Made by a program: the position numbers and the translations under genes. A stretch of 21,481 nucleotides of DNA from JAAAPF01 sp964481035. Lineage in GTDB: Bacteria; Pseudomonadota; Alphaproteobacteria; Geminicoccales; Geminicoccaceae. The notes beneath the pieces were generated by a model that was not told the DNA's origin, did no database searches, and saw only the letters and a program-made list of their open reading frames with translations. Shown in pieces: positions 1-7,151 of this stretch (position 1 is the stretch's first letter; each line of letters starts with the position of its first letter). The DNA is taken from contig CAYZSE010000045.1 of NCBI GenBank assembly GCA_964481035.1, positions 1 through 21,481 of the forward strand, in the 5' to 3' direction.

Positions 1-30
1 TGAGGACAGTGGTCATGGACGACCCGGTGG

Positions 31-1059
31 TCAACGGCGCGGTACGAAGATCCAGACGTCGCTCTCGAGCGCGCGGTCGAGCCGCCCCTGGGCGACCAGG
101 CGGTTGAGGTGCGCGAGCGTCTCGCCGAGGGCGAAGCGGAGCTGGTGGATGTCCGCTACTCGGGGGAAGAGCGCCGCGCGGACGACGCTCGCGGGCGCCC
201 CGTCGCCGACCGCGGCGAGGGTCTCGGCGAGGCGCTGGTCGTGGTGGGCGATGAGGGCGTCGATGCGGCCGTGCAGGTCTTCGAAGGGCCAGTCGTGCGA
301 TGGCAGCGCCTGGGCCGTGGCGGGCAGGTCGCGGAAGCGGGCGAGGCTGACGACATAGCGACCGAGCGGGTCGCTACCCGGCGCCTGCGGCCAGACCGGG
401 ATGTTCGGCGAGATGCGCGGCAGGATGTGGTCGGCGGCGATCAGCAACCGGTCCGCCGCGGACCAGAGGCAAGCCTGGGCCGGTGCATGGCCCTCGCCCA
501 GACGAACCTCCCAGCGGCGCTCGCCGATCACCAGGACGTCGCCCTCGCGCAGCGGGTTGAACGTCCGCGGCGGCGGCGTGATGCGCCGCGCGTAGACGTG
601 GCCGTCGTTGCGCAGCGCCGCGAGCGTGGCCGCGTCGACCCCGGCGCGGGCGTAGAAGCCGAGTGCCGTCGCGAGGGCCTCGGCGCTGCGATCGGCGAAC
701 AAATAGCTGGCGGTCAGCCATTCGCTCTCGGGCATCCAGAAGGCCGCGCCGGTCCGCTCCGTGAGCCAGCCGGCGAGGCCCATGTGGTCGGGATGGAAAT
801 GGGTGACGACGATACGGTTCACCGGCCGGCCCTGAAGGGGGCCGTCGAGGACCTCCAGCCAGAGCGCCTCGGAGCGCGCGTCGCCGAAGCCGGTGTCGAC
901 CAGCGTCCAGCCGGCGCCGTCGGCGAGCGCCCAGAGGTTGACGTGGTCGAGGGCGAAGGGCAGCGGAAATCGCAGCCAGAGGATCCCGGGCGCAACCTCG
1001 ACGGCTTCGCCCTGACGCGGCGTGTCCGGGCCTATGCGCGGGGCTGGCGCTAGCGACAT
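31..1059 (-). CDS. MBL-fold metallo-hydrolase (LACTB2/glyoxalase II-like)
   Basis: A 342-residue metallo-beta-lactamase-fold hydrolase, probably cytoplasmic because no signal peptide is visible. The metal-binding signature THFHPDH gives ligands H87, H89, D91 and H92. Further probable ligands are H191 (in GEGHAP), D210 (in LIAADH) and H255 (in LPSHD). The roughly 80 residues after H255 look like the helical/winged-helix C-terminal extension found in LACTB2-type proteins. Family members hydrolyse thioesters, lactones or phosphodiesters, and nothing here fixes the substrate. The ATG at 1057-1059 overlaps the end of the upstream VOC gene by 10 nt, so the two are probably co-transcribed and coupled. 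The stop is at 31-33. Family assignment is firm; substrate is unknown. Confidence 0.9.
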   Translation of the reverse strand: MSLAPAPRIGPDTPRQGEAVEVAPGILWLRFPLPFALDHVNLWALADGAGWTLVDTGFGDARSEALWLEVLDGPLQGRPVNRIVVTHFHPDHMGLAGWLTERTGAAFWMPESEWLTASYLFADRSAEALATALGFYARAGVDAATLAALRNDGHVYARRITPPPRTFNPLREGDVLVIGERRWEVRLGEGHAPAQACLWSAADRLLIAADHILPRISPNIPVWPQAPGSDPLGRYVVSLARFRDLPATAQALPSHDWPFEDLHGRIDALIAHHDQRLAETLAAVGDGAPASVVRAALFPRVADIHQLRFALGETLAHLNRLVAQGRLDRALESDVWIFVPRR

Positions 1060-1414
1060 GCGGGTCCGCGCAGCTCCAGCGCGAGGCCCGCGGCCGCGAG
1101 NNNNNNNNNNNNNNNNNNNNNNNNNNNNNNNNNNNNNNNNNNNNNNNNNNNNNNNNNNNNNNNNNNNNNNNNNNNNNNNNNNNNNNNNNNNNNNNNNNNN
1201 CGGCCGCGAGGTCGACCGCGAGATCCGGGTGCAGCAGCTCGGCGTCGCCGGGTGTCGTGAGCAGGAGGGTGACGTCCCCGAGATGGGCCGTGACGATCTC
1301 GTCGGTCGCCGTCAGCGCCGCCGCGCCGAAGGCGGCGAGTTCCCCCGCCGCCGCGGCGTCGACGTCGCCGACACGCAGGCGGACATGGTCGAGGCGCCAG
1401 GGCGGCCGATCCAA
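1050..1414 (-). CDS. VOC (glyoxalase/bleomycin-resistance fold) family protein, interrupted by assembly gap
   Basis: Two in-frame pieces of one gene lie on either side of the 100-N gap. The 5' piece (1201-1414) encodes 71 residues opening with the VOC pattern RLDHVRLRVGDVDAA, followed by a beta-rich stretch. The 3' piece (1050-1100) ends in LALELRGPACR and a TAG stop, and LELR is typical of the last strand of a VOC domain. No ATG or nearby GTG is in frame. I place the start at the TTG 1412-1414, which sits just before the domain and has a GGGGGA run about 8 nt upstream; this start is tentative. The visible residues total about 87, whereas single-domain members run about 120-150, so part of the gene is probably missing. 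VOC proteins are metal-dependent lyases, isomerases or dioxygenases; the substrate here is unknown. It overlaps the MBL gene by 10 nt, suggesting a two-gene operon. Confidence 0.7.
1101..1200. other. Assembly gap (100 N) inside the VOC gene
   Basis: This is exactly 100 unknown bases, the conventional size for a scaffold join of unknown length. The 10 bases immediately before it (1091-1100) and immediately after it (1201-1210) are identical, cggccgcgag. The gap falls in the coding region of the VOC-family gene, so its real length is not known. Confidence 0.98.
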
Positions 1415-1505
1415 GGTTGCGGTTCCCCCGTCGCTGCCCCACGCTAAACGAAGACGAGAGGCCGGGCGCGCAGCCCGGTGGCGTGTTGGCACGGGACGGG
1501 CCGCG

Positions 1506-2258
1506 ATGTCGATCGGTTTGCTGTGCGCCATTCCGCCCGAATGGCGCCACCTCCACGAGGCCATGCACGGCGCGCGCGACGAGCGCGTGGGGCCGCTGAC
1601 CTTCGCGCGCGGCACCCTCGACGGGCACGAGGTGGTGCTGGTCCGCGCGGGCATCGGCAAGGTCAACACGGCGATGGTGGCGAGCATTCTCGCCGAGCGC
1701 TTCGGCGCGCGGACTGTCCTCTTCTCGGGCGTCGCCGGGGGGCTCGACCCCGATCTCGCGATCGGCGACGTCGTCGTCGGCACGCACACCGTGCAGCACG
1801 ACGCGGGCGTCGTCGAAGACGGCCGCTTCGCCGCCTACCAGGCGGGCCACGTCCCCTTCTTCAACCCGACCGACATCCTCGGCTACCGCAGCTCACCGGC
1901 GCTCGAGGCGACCGCACGTCGGGTGCTCGGCGATCTCGAGCTGCCGGCCTTGAGCCGGGCCGCCGGCGGTGGCGGGCGGCGGCCGCGGATCGTGTTCGGC
2001 ACCGTCGCGAGCGGCGACCAGTACATCCACTGCGAGGCGACGCGAGTGCGGCTGTTCAAGGAGTTCGGTGCCCAGGCCTGCGAGATGGAAGGCGGCGCCC
2101 TCGGCCAGGTGGGCGCGACGCTCGGCTTCGACTGGCTCGACATCCGCGCCTTGAGCGATCTCGCCGGCGCCAGCTCGCAGTTCGACTTCAAGAGCTTCGT
2201 CGACGAGGTGGCGGCGAGCTCCGCGCTCCTCCTGCGCCGCCTGCTGCCGGCGCTCTGA
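1506..2258 (+). CDS. mtnN: 5'-methylthioadenosine/S-adenosylhomocysteine nucleosidase
   Basis: This 250-residue protein cleaves the N-glycosidic bond of methylthioadenosine and S-adenosylhomocysteine, releasing adenine. It serves methionine salvage and the activated methyl cycle in the cytoplasm. The family signatures are present in order: an acidic residue in the first loop (E12 of AIPPEW), GIGKVNTA (49-56), SGVAGGL (74-80), a purine-site segment TVASGDQYI (166-174), the ribose-binding CEMEGGA with E195, and the catalytic-acid segment RALSDLA with D218. Length matches the family (about 230-250). The ATG at 1506 follows a G/A-rich stretch (gggacggg) and is where family members begin, so the longer upstream reading frame is not used. 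The PhnD-like gene follows after 10 nt. It is divergent from the VOC-MBL pair, separated by 91 bp. AMP nucleosidase or futalosine hydrolase are less likely alternatives. Confidence 0.93.
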   Translation: MSIGLLCAIPPEWRHLHEAMHGARDERVGPLTFARGTLDGHEVVLVRAGIGKVNTAMVASILAERFGARTVLFSGVAGGLDPDLAIGDVVVGTHTVQHDAGVVEDGRFAAYQAGHVPFFNPTDILGYRSSPALEATARRVLGDLELPALSRAAGGGGRRPRIVFGTVASGDQYIHCEATRVRLFKEFGAQACEMEGGALGQVGATLGFDWLDIRALSDLAGASSQFDFKSFVDEVAASSALLLRRLLPAL

Positions 2259-2268
2259 AGGGGGACGG

Positions 2269-3090
2269 ATGCACGAGGTCGCCGCCCTCTCCGCATTCGA
2301 CCTGGCCTTCCTGCGGCCGGCGCAGGACGCCTTCTGGCAACTGCTGCGGCCGGCCCTGGAGGCGCGCGGGCTGGAGGCGCTGCCGCCCAAGCTGACCCGG
2401 CCGATCGACGAGCGGCGGCTGTGGACCCATCCGAGCGTTGTCCTCGGCCAGCTCGACGCCTACCGCTTCGCCCAGGTCTTCCCGGCGAGCCTCGTCGCGG
2501 TCGCCGCACCCCACTACGACGCCGAGGGCTGCGAGGGGCCCTACTACCGCTCGCTCGTCGTCGTCCGCGACGAGGAGCGGGTCACCGCTTGGACCGCGCT
2601 CGAGCAGCGCACGGCGGCGATCGAGGGCCTCGACCGGCTCGGCTCCTGGCGGCTCTTCAAGGCGTGGGTGCAGGGTGTGGTCGACCCCTCGGACTTCTTC
2701 GGCCGGGTCGTCATCAGCGGCGGCTCGGTCGAGAGCCTGAGCCTCGTGCGCTCGCACGCCGCCGACTACGCCGTGCTCGACTGCGTGTCGTGGCACCTCG
2801 TCCGCGAGCACCTGCCGGCGGTGGCCCGCGGCCTGCAGGTCGTCGCCGAGACCGATCCCGGCCTCGCGCCGCCCTTCGTCTGCTCGGCGCACAAGACCGA
2901 CACGCAGCGCCACGCGATCTACGATGGGCTCGCCGAGGTGATCGGCGATGCCGCGGCCCGACCCATCTGCCGGCGCCTGCGGCTGGCGGGCGTCGAGCCG
3001 TCGGCGACGCTCGCCTACGCCGCCGAGCCGCGCCCGGTCGAGAGCACCGTCACGCTCCTGTCGGCGGCGCGTAGTCAGCGAGAAGCCTGA
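2269..3090 (+). CDS. PhnD/SsuA-type periplasmic-binding-fold protein without a signal peptide
   Basis: A 273-residue protein resembling the phosphate/phosphonate-type substrate-binding fold (PhnD-like). Supporting segments are VVLGQLDAYRFA (about 58-69), the CEGPYYRSLVVVRD stretch (about 88-101) and GGSVESLSLVRSHAADYAVLDC (about 150-171), which has the layout of the ligand-binding loop and the 'A-D-x-A-x-x-D' strand of this family. No N-terminal hydrophobic stretch or lipobox is visible, so it appears cytoplasmic, unlike a classical transporter component. No permease or ATPase gene is nearby. A strong ribosome-binding site (aaggggga) precedes the ATG, and mtnN ends only 10 nt upstream, indicating an operon. 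The last 41 nt overlap the convergent hydrolase gene. The family call is good. The ligand and whether it is a sensor or a repurposed enzyme-like binding domain are unknown. Confidence 0.8.
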   Translation: MHEVAALSAFDLAFLRPAQDAFWQLLRPALEARGLEALPPKLTRPIDERRLWTHPSVVLGQLDAYRFAQVFPASLVAVAAPHYDAEGCEGPYYRSLVVVRDEERVTAWTALEQRTAAIEGLDRLGSWRLFKAWVQGVVDPSDFFGRVVISGGSVESLSLVRSHAADYAVLDCVSWHLVREHLPAVARGLQVVAETDPGLAPPFVCSAHKTDTQRHAIYDGLAEVIGDAAARPICRRLRLAGVEPSATLAYAAEPRPVESTVTLLSAARSQREA

Positions 3091-4315
3091 GCAGCACCTT
3101 CGCCGCCGTCGCGATGTCCGGCGGATCGACATGCTCGGCCGGGTTGTGGCTGATGCCTTCCTTGCAGCGGACGAACAGCATCGCGACGGGCCCGATGTGC
3201 TGGAGCGACAGCGCGTCGTGGCCGGCGCCGCTGAACAGCTCGCGCACCGGGTAGCCCTCGGCGGCGATCGCCCGGTCGAGCGCGGCGCGAAGCTTCTGGT
3301 CCATCCGGCAGCCTTCCGAGCGGTAGATGGTCGCGTGCTCCAGGACGGTGCCGCGGCGCGCGGCGATGGCGCGCAGATCGGCAAGGATGGCGCCCAGGGC
3401 CCCGTCGTGCCTCGCGGCGTCGGGCGCGCGCAGGTCGAGGGAGAAGACGACCTCGCCCGGGATGACGTTGATGGCGCCGGGCGAGACCTCGAGCCGGCCG
3501 GTGGTCGCGACCACGCCGTCGCCGCCCTCGCCGGCACGGCGCTCCAGGGCCGAGAGCATCTCGGCCGCCGTCATCAGCGCGTCGCGGCGCCCGCCCATGG
3601 GCACGGTGCCGGCGTGGCCGGCCTTGCCCTGCACGGTCAACCGATGGCGGGTGCCGACGGCGATGGCGGTGACGACGCCCACCGGCAAGCCTTCGGCCTC
3701 CAGCACCGGGCCCTGCTCGATGTGGGCCTCGACATAGCCCAGCACCTGGCTCGGATCGTAGCGGCAGCTCTCCATGCGCTCCGGCGCGAAGCCGGCCTCG
3801 CGCATCGCCGCGCGCATGGTGATGCCCTCGGCGTCCGGCCAATCGAGTACCGCCGGATCGAAGACGCCCGCGAGGGCGCGGCTGCCGATCATCGAGGTGC
3901 CGTAGCGCGCGCCCTCCTCGTCCGAGAAGCCGACGACGTCGACATGGAACGGCAGTCGCCGGCCGGCCGCCGCGAGGGCCTCGGCGCAGGCGATGCCCAA
4001 GAGCACGCCCATCGCCCCGTCGTAGCGCCCGCCCTGTCGCACGGTGTCGTGGTGTGAGCCGAGAAGGAGGACTTTGGGCTGGTTGCCGGCCGCGGGATCG
4101 GCGGCCCAGCGGCCGATGAGGTTGCCGGCGGCGTCGACGCGGGTGGCGAGGCCGGCGCCATCCATCCAGCCGCGCAGGAGCGCGAGCGCCTGCAGGTGCT
4201 CGGGCGTGGCGAAGAGGCGGGTGACGCCGGGGCCGGGCTCGCTGAGCGCCGCGAGCTCGACGTGACGGTCGACGAGGCGGCGGGCGACGTCCTCGGGCAG
4301 CGGGATTGCCGTCAT
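3050..4315 (-). CDS. M20-family allantoate / N-carbamoyl-amino-acid amidohydrolase
   Basis: A 421-residue zinc-dependent amidohydrolase of the hydantoinase/carbamoylase branch of peptidase family M20 (allantoate amidohydrolase AllC, N-carbamoyl-L-amino-acid hydrolase, beta-ureidopropionase). Visible metal and catalytic motifs are GSHHDTV (H88, D90), GGRYDG (D99), the acidic pair in SDEEGARYG (E133, E134), EAHIEQGP (H198), HAGTVPM in the dimerisation domain, GAGHDA, and the late metal ligand in GISHNPAE (H390). Length matches the family. The enzymes release ammonia and CO2 from carbamoyl or ureido nitrogen in the cytoplasm. Its ATG shares one base with the stop of the upstream dehydrogenase (TGATG), so translation is probably coupled. 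Its 3' end overlaps the convergent PhnD-like gene by 41 nt. Motifs alone do not distinguish allantoate from N-carbamoyl-amino acids. Confidence 0.9.
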   Translation of the reverse strand: MTAIPLPEDVARRLVDRHVELAALSEPGPGVTRLFATPEHLQALALLRGWMDGAGLATRVDAAGNLIGRWAADPAAGNQPKVLLLGSHHDTVRQGGRYDGAMGVLLGIACAEALAAAGRRLPFHVDVVGFSDEEGARYGTSMIGSRALAGVFDPAVLDWPDAEGITMRAAMREAGFAPERMESCRYDPSQVLGYVEAHIEQGPVLEAEGLPVGVVTAIAVGTRHRLTVQGKAGHAGTVPMGGRRDALMTAAEMLSALERRAGEGGDGVVATTGRLEVSPGAINVIPGEVVFSLDLRAPDAARHDGALGAILADLRAIAARRGTVLEHATIYRSEGCRMDQKLRAALDRAIAAEGYPVRELFSGAGHDALSLQHIGPVAMLFVRCKEGISHNPAEHVDPPDIATAAKVLLRLLADYAPPTGA

Positions 4316-5283
4316 CAGACCAGCCCGTAGGGCAGGGGCTCGCCCTTGAAGAAGGCGTCGAGGTTGTCGAGGCAGCAAAAGCCCATGGCGTTGCGCGTGT
4401 CGACGGTGGCGCTGCCGATGTGGGGGAGCGCGAAGATCTTGTCGTAGGCGAGCAGCCGGGGGTCGACGTTCGGTTCGTCGTCGAAGACGTCGAGCCCGGC
4501 GGCGAAGAGGTGGCCCGCGTCGAGGCTCGCCATCAGCGCCGCCTCGTCGACCAGCGCGCCGCGGGCGGTGTTGACCAGGATCGAGCCGGGCTTCATCGCC
4601 GCGAGGAAGGCCGCGTCGACCAGGCGGGCGGTCTCGGGCGTCGCCGGGCAGCTCAAGGAGACGATGTCGACGAGCGGCAGCAGGGTCGCGAGATCGGGGT
4701 GAAAGATCGCGTCTTCCTCGAGGTCGGCCGGCAGGCGGTTTCGGTTGTGGTAGTGGATCTCCAGGCCGAAGCCGCGCGCGCGCCGCGCGATCGCCCGGCC
4801 GATTCGGCCCATGCCGATGATGCCGAGCCGGCGCCCGTGCAGCTCCACGCCGACGAGCTGGGTCGTGTGCCAGCCGGTCCAGCGACCCTCGCGCAGCATC
4901 TGCGCAGCCTCGACCGCGCGCCGTGCGGCACCGAGCAGGCAGAGCAGGGCGATGTCGGCGACCGCCTCCGTCAGGACCTCGGGCGTGTTGCCCACCTTGA
5001 TGCCCTTCGCGCGCGCGGCGTCGAGGTCGATGTGGTCGTGGCCGACCGAAAAGGTCGTGAGAATTTTCACCTTTTCGGGAAGAGAACGAAGGCGTACCGC
5101 GTCCCATCTGATGCCGGGCGTAACGATCAGGCCGTCCGCGGCGACGACCCCGGCCTGGATCTCATCCTCGCCGAGGGGATGATCGTCCTCGTTGAGACGA
5201 GCGTCGTAGGTGGCGACGAGGCGCGCGGTGACCGCAGGAGGAAGCCTTCGGGTGACGAAGATCGTGGGACGCTCGATGCTCAT
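4315..5283 (-). CDS. D-2-hydroxyacid dehydrogenase (glyoxylate reductase / D-glycerate dehydrogenase type)
   Basis: A 322-residue NAD(P)H-dependent dehydrogenase of the D-isomer-specific 2-hydroxyacid family. The nucleotide-binding loop is GMGRIG (157-162), followed by a YHNRNR segment (178-183) at the end of the second beta strand; its arginines fit NADPH binding. The catalytic triad is R241 (VNTARG), E270 (DDEP) and H288 (LPHIGS). These features and the length fit glyoxylate/hydroxypyruvate reductases, which convert glyoxylate to glycolate or hydroxypyruvate to D-glycerate. The ATG at 5281-5283 has a strong ribosome-binding site (agggaggac) directly upstream. The stop overlaps the ATG of the amidohydrolase by one base. 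The pairing suggests this enzyme consumes glyoxylate or a related 2-oxoacid arising from the hydrolase's pathway, which is inference. Erythronate or phosphoglycerate dehydrogenase activity cannot be excluded. Confidence 0.9.
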   Translation of the reverse strand: MSIERPTIFVTRRLPPAVTARLVATYDARLNEDDHPLGEDEIQAGVVAADGLIVTPGIRWDAVRLRSLPEKVKILTTFSVGHDHIDLDAARAKGIKVGNTPEVLTEAVADIALLCLLGAARRAVEAAQMLREGRWTGWHTTQLVGVELHGRRLGIIGMGRIGRAIARRARGFGLEIHYHNRNRLPADLEEDAIFHPDLATLLPLVDIVSLSCPATPETARLVDAAFLAAMKPGSILVNTARGALVDEAALMASLDAGHLFAAGLDVFDDEPNVDPRLLAYDKIFALPHIGSATVDTRNAMGFCCLDNLDAFFKGEPLPYGLV

Positions 5284-5412
5284 GTCCTCCCTGCTGCACG
5301 CCGTGCTCGGTCGGCGCTGCGACGGGCCGGCGCCGCCCGCACCGATCCCTCGTCCTAGCCGATCGCGTCGCGCGTCGCTACGGCGGGAGGGCGATCGCTG
5401 GAGGCATCGAAG

Positions 5413-6219
5413 GTGGTGACGACCTGTCGAGGCCTGGCGATCGGCGCTTTCGCGATCAGGGCGCTCGCGATCGGCGCGCCCGCGGTGCCCGCAGCGCCGG
5501 CGGCGGCGCAGCTCGCGCCGCATCGCGCCGTCTACGAGCTGAGCCTCGAAGCGACCAGCCCGGGTCTCGCCGATGCGCACGGCGCCTTCGCCATCGAGTG
5601 GCGACAGGCGTGCAGCGGCACCGCCAGCCAGCAACGGCTCTGGTTCGTCGGTCGAACCCAGGACGGCGGCACCTTCGACTACGATGTGCGGTTCGCGACG
5701 TGGGAATCGAACGACAGCTCGACCTTGCGCTTCACCATGCGCAGCTTCGCGGCGGGCGAGCTGGTCGAGGAGTTCCGCGGCACCGCGTCGATGCCGAACG
5801 GGGGTGGGCCGGGCGGCGCGGTCTACACCTTGCCCGAGGGCTTGGAGGTTCGCCTGCCGCCGGGAACCGTCTTTCCGACCCGGCACCTCGAGCAACTGAT
5901 CGCCGCGGCGCGGGCGGGCGAGCGGGTGACGACCTCCGACCTGTTCGACGGCGCCGGCGACGCCGATGACGCACTTGCGGCGGTGACGGCGGTGATCGGC
6001 GACCGGGTGGCGGCCGAAGCGGCGGCGGACGAAGCCTGGCCCGTGGCGCTCGCCTACCACCCGCTGCGGGCGGACGACGTCGGCATGCCCGCCTTCGAGC
6101 TGAGCTTCGATCTCACCGGCCGCGGCGTGATGCGCCGGGTCGTCTTGGACTACGGCGACTTCGCACTCCGGGCGCGGCTCGACGAGATCGAGATGCTCAC
6201 GCCGCAGGCGTGCGAGTGA
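5413..6219 (+). CDS. eipB: EipB-family periplasmic cell-envelope integrity protein (DUF1849)
   Basis: A 268-residue exported protein of the alphaproteobacterial EipB family (DUF1849), a periplasmic beta-spiral protein needed for envelope integrity in Brucella. The N-terminus is a hydrophobic Ala/Ile-rich signal peptide that probably ends at ...AAA-Q (about residue 32/33). The mature start LAPHRAVYELSL is characteristic. C67 (in RQACSG) and C267 (in PQACE) match the family's conserved pair, which forms a disulfide in the Brucella protein. The start is GTG at 5413; GGAGG at 5400-5404 sits 8 nt upstream and supports it. The signal-peptide codons contain a three-copy 15-nt repeat. The 3' end overlaps the convergent ROK kinase gene by 23 nt. 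It is divergent from the dehydrogenase gene with 129 bp between; I see no clear promoter there. Confidence 0.85.
   Translation: MVTTCRGLAIGAFAIRALAIGAPAVPAAPAAAQLAPHRAVYELSLEATSPGLADAHGAFAIEWRQACSGTASQQRLWFVGRTQDGGTFDYDVRFATWESNDSSTLRFTMRSFAAGELVEEFRGTASMPNGGGPGGAVYTLPEGLEVRLPPGTVFPTRHLEQLIAAARAGERVTTSDLFDGAGDADDALAAVTAVIGDRVAAEAAADEAWPVALAYHPLRADDVGMPAFELSFDLTGRGVMRRVVLDYGDFALRARLDEIEMLTPQACE
5437..5481 (+). repeat. Three tandem imperfect 15-bp repeats in the eipB signal-peptide region
   Basis: Copies at 5437-5451, 5452-5466 and 5467-5481 each begin GCGATC and encode AIGAF, AIRAL and AIGAP. The unit is a whole number of codons, so copy-number change would lengthen or shorten the hydrophobic core of the signal peptide without a frameshift. 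Confidence 0.8.
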
Positions 6220-7138
6220 GCCGCTGCGCCGCGCCGAGCCAAGCGGCGCCGCGCACGCCCGAGCTGTCGCCGTGCACGGCCCGGCGCAATTCCGTACGGA
6301 CGGTGTCCGCGAACACCCACCGCGACCACTGCGGCGGCACTGCCGCATAGAGATGTTCGAGGTTGGAAACCCCGCCACCGAGGACCACCACCGCGGGGTC
6401 GAAGAGGTTGATGACCGTGGCACTCGCCTTGGCGAAGCGCGCCGCGTGCCGGTCGAGCAGGGCCTGGGCCCGGGCATCGCCGGCTCGGGCCCGGCGGTCG
6501 AGCTCCGGCGCCTCCACGGCCGTGCCGTAGCTCGCCTCGGCCGAGCGGGCCAGCGCCGGGCCGGAAAGCCACGCCTCGATGCAGCCGTCCCGGCCGCACC
6601 AGCAGCGCGGACCCGGCCACTCGTCCGCCTCGGGCCAGGGCAGGGGATTGTGACCCCATTCGCCGGCGATGCCGTTGGCGCCGGCGATGACCCGGCCACC
6701 GAGGACGAGGCCGCCGCCGATACCGGTGCCGGCGATCACCGCGAAGACCGCGTCCGCGTCCGCGCCGGCCCCGTCGGTCGCCTCCGACAGCGCGAGGCAG
6801 TTGGCGTCGTTGGCCAACGCGACCGGGCGCCCGAAAGCCGCCTCCATGTCCCGGCCCAGCGGCCGATCGTTGAGCCAGACGGAGTTGGCGTTGCGGACGA
6901 GGGCGGTGACGGGCGAGAGCGAGCCCGGATGCCCCATGCCGACGGTGCAGGCGATCCCGAGCTCGCCCTCGGCGCCCTCCACCATCGCCCGCACCTGCCT
7001 GATCGTCCCCGCGTAATCGCCGCGAGGCGTGGGCGCCCGCTGCCGGCGCAAGGTCGTCCCGTCCGGTGCCAGAACGATCAGCTCGATCTTGGTCCCGCCC
7101 AGGTCGATGCCGGCGGCAGGCCCGGCCAAGCGCGGCAT
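6197..7138 (-). CDS. ROK-family sugar kinase (N-acetylglucosamine kinase / fructokinase type)
   Basis: A 313-residue ATP-dependent sugar kinase. The phosphate-binding loop is IDLGGTK (11-17), the catalytic aspartate is D111 in ANDAN, and GTGIGGG (137-143) is the adenosine-side glycine-rich loop. The ROK signature runs from E160 and H163 (GEWGHNPLP) to C179, C181 and C186 (CWCGRDGC), which provide the structural zinc site. GHNPLPWP followed by CWCG and IEAWLSGP is typical of NagK/Mak-like members, which phosphorylate N-acetylglucosamine or fructose. The N-terminus has no DNA-binding helix-turn-helix, so it is a kinase and not a ROK repressor. It starts 13 nt after the rpmG stop, so it is probably read from the rpmG promoter. 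Its end overlaps convergent eipB by 23 nt. The exact sugar is uncertain. Confidence 0.88.
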   Translation of the reverse strand: MPRLAGPAAGIDLGGTKIELIVLAPDGTTLRRQRAPTPRGDYAGTIRQVRAMVEGAEGELGIACTVGMGHPGSLSPVTALVRNANSVWLNDRPLGRDMEAAFGRPVALANDANCLALSEATDGAGADADAVFAVIAGTGIGGGLVLGGRVIAGANGIAGEWGHNPLPWPEADEWPGPRCWCGRDGCIEAWLSGPALARSAEASYGTAVEAPELDRRARAGDARAQALLDRHAARFAKASATVINLFDPAVVVLGGGVSNLEHLYAAVPPQWSRWVFADTVRTELRRAVHGDSSGVRGAAWLGAAQRLTRTPAA

Positions 7139-7151
7139 CGTCGCGGCGCAG

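Noticed and set aside
1..16. ATG on the minus strand at 14-16 that could begin a further gene after the MBL gene
   Set aside because: Only five codons are visible and no ribosome-binding site precedes it, so it cannot be supported.
109..1053. Long plus-strand open frame opposite the MBL gene (and similar long antisense frames opposite rnr, topA, pyrC, pyrB and ilvA)
   Set aside because: These are GC-bias shadows: Arg/Gly/Asp/Val-rich, without motifs or ribosome-binding sites, and fully antisense to well-supported genes.
5354..5363. Ten-mer cctagccgat repeated exactly at 7927-7936, upstream of both the dehydrogenase and ybaK-like genes
   Set aside because: Many shared 10-mers are expected by chance in 21 kb, distances to the two start codons differ (about 70 and 29 nt), and neither sits in a convincing promoter.
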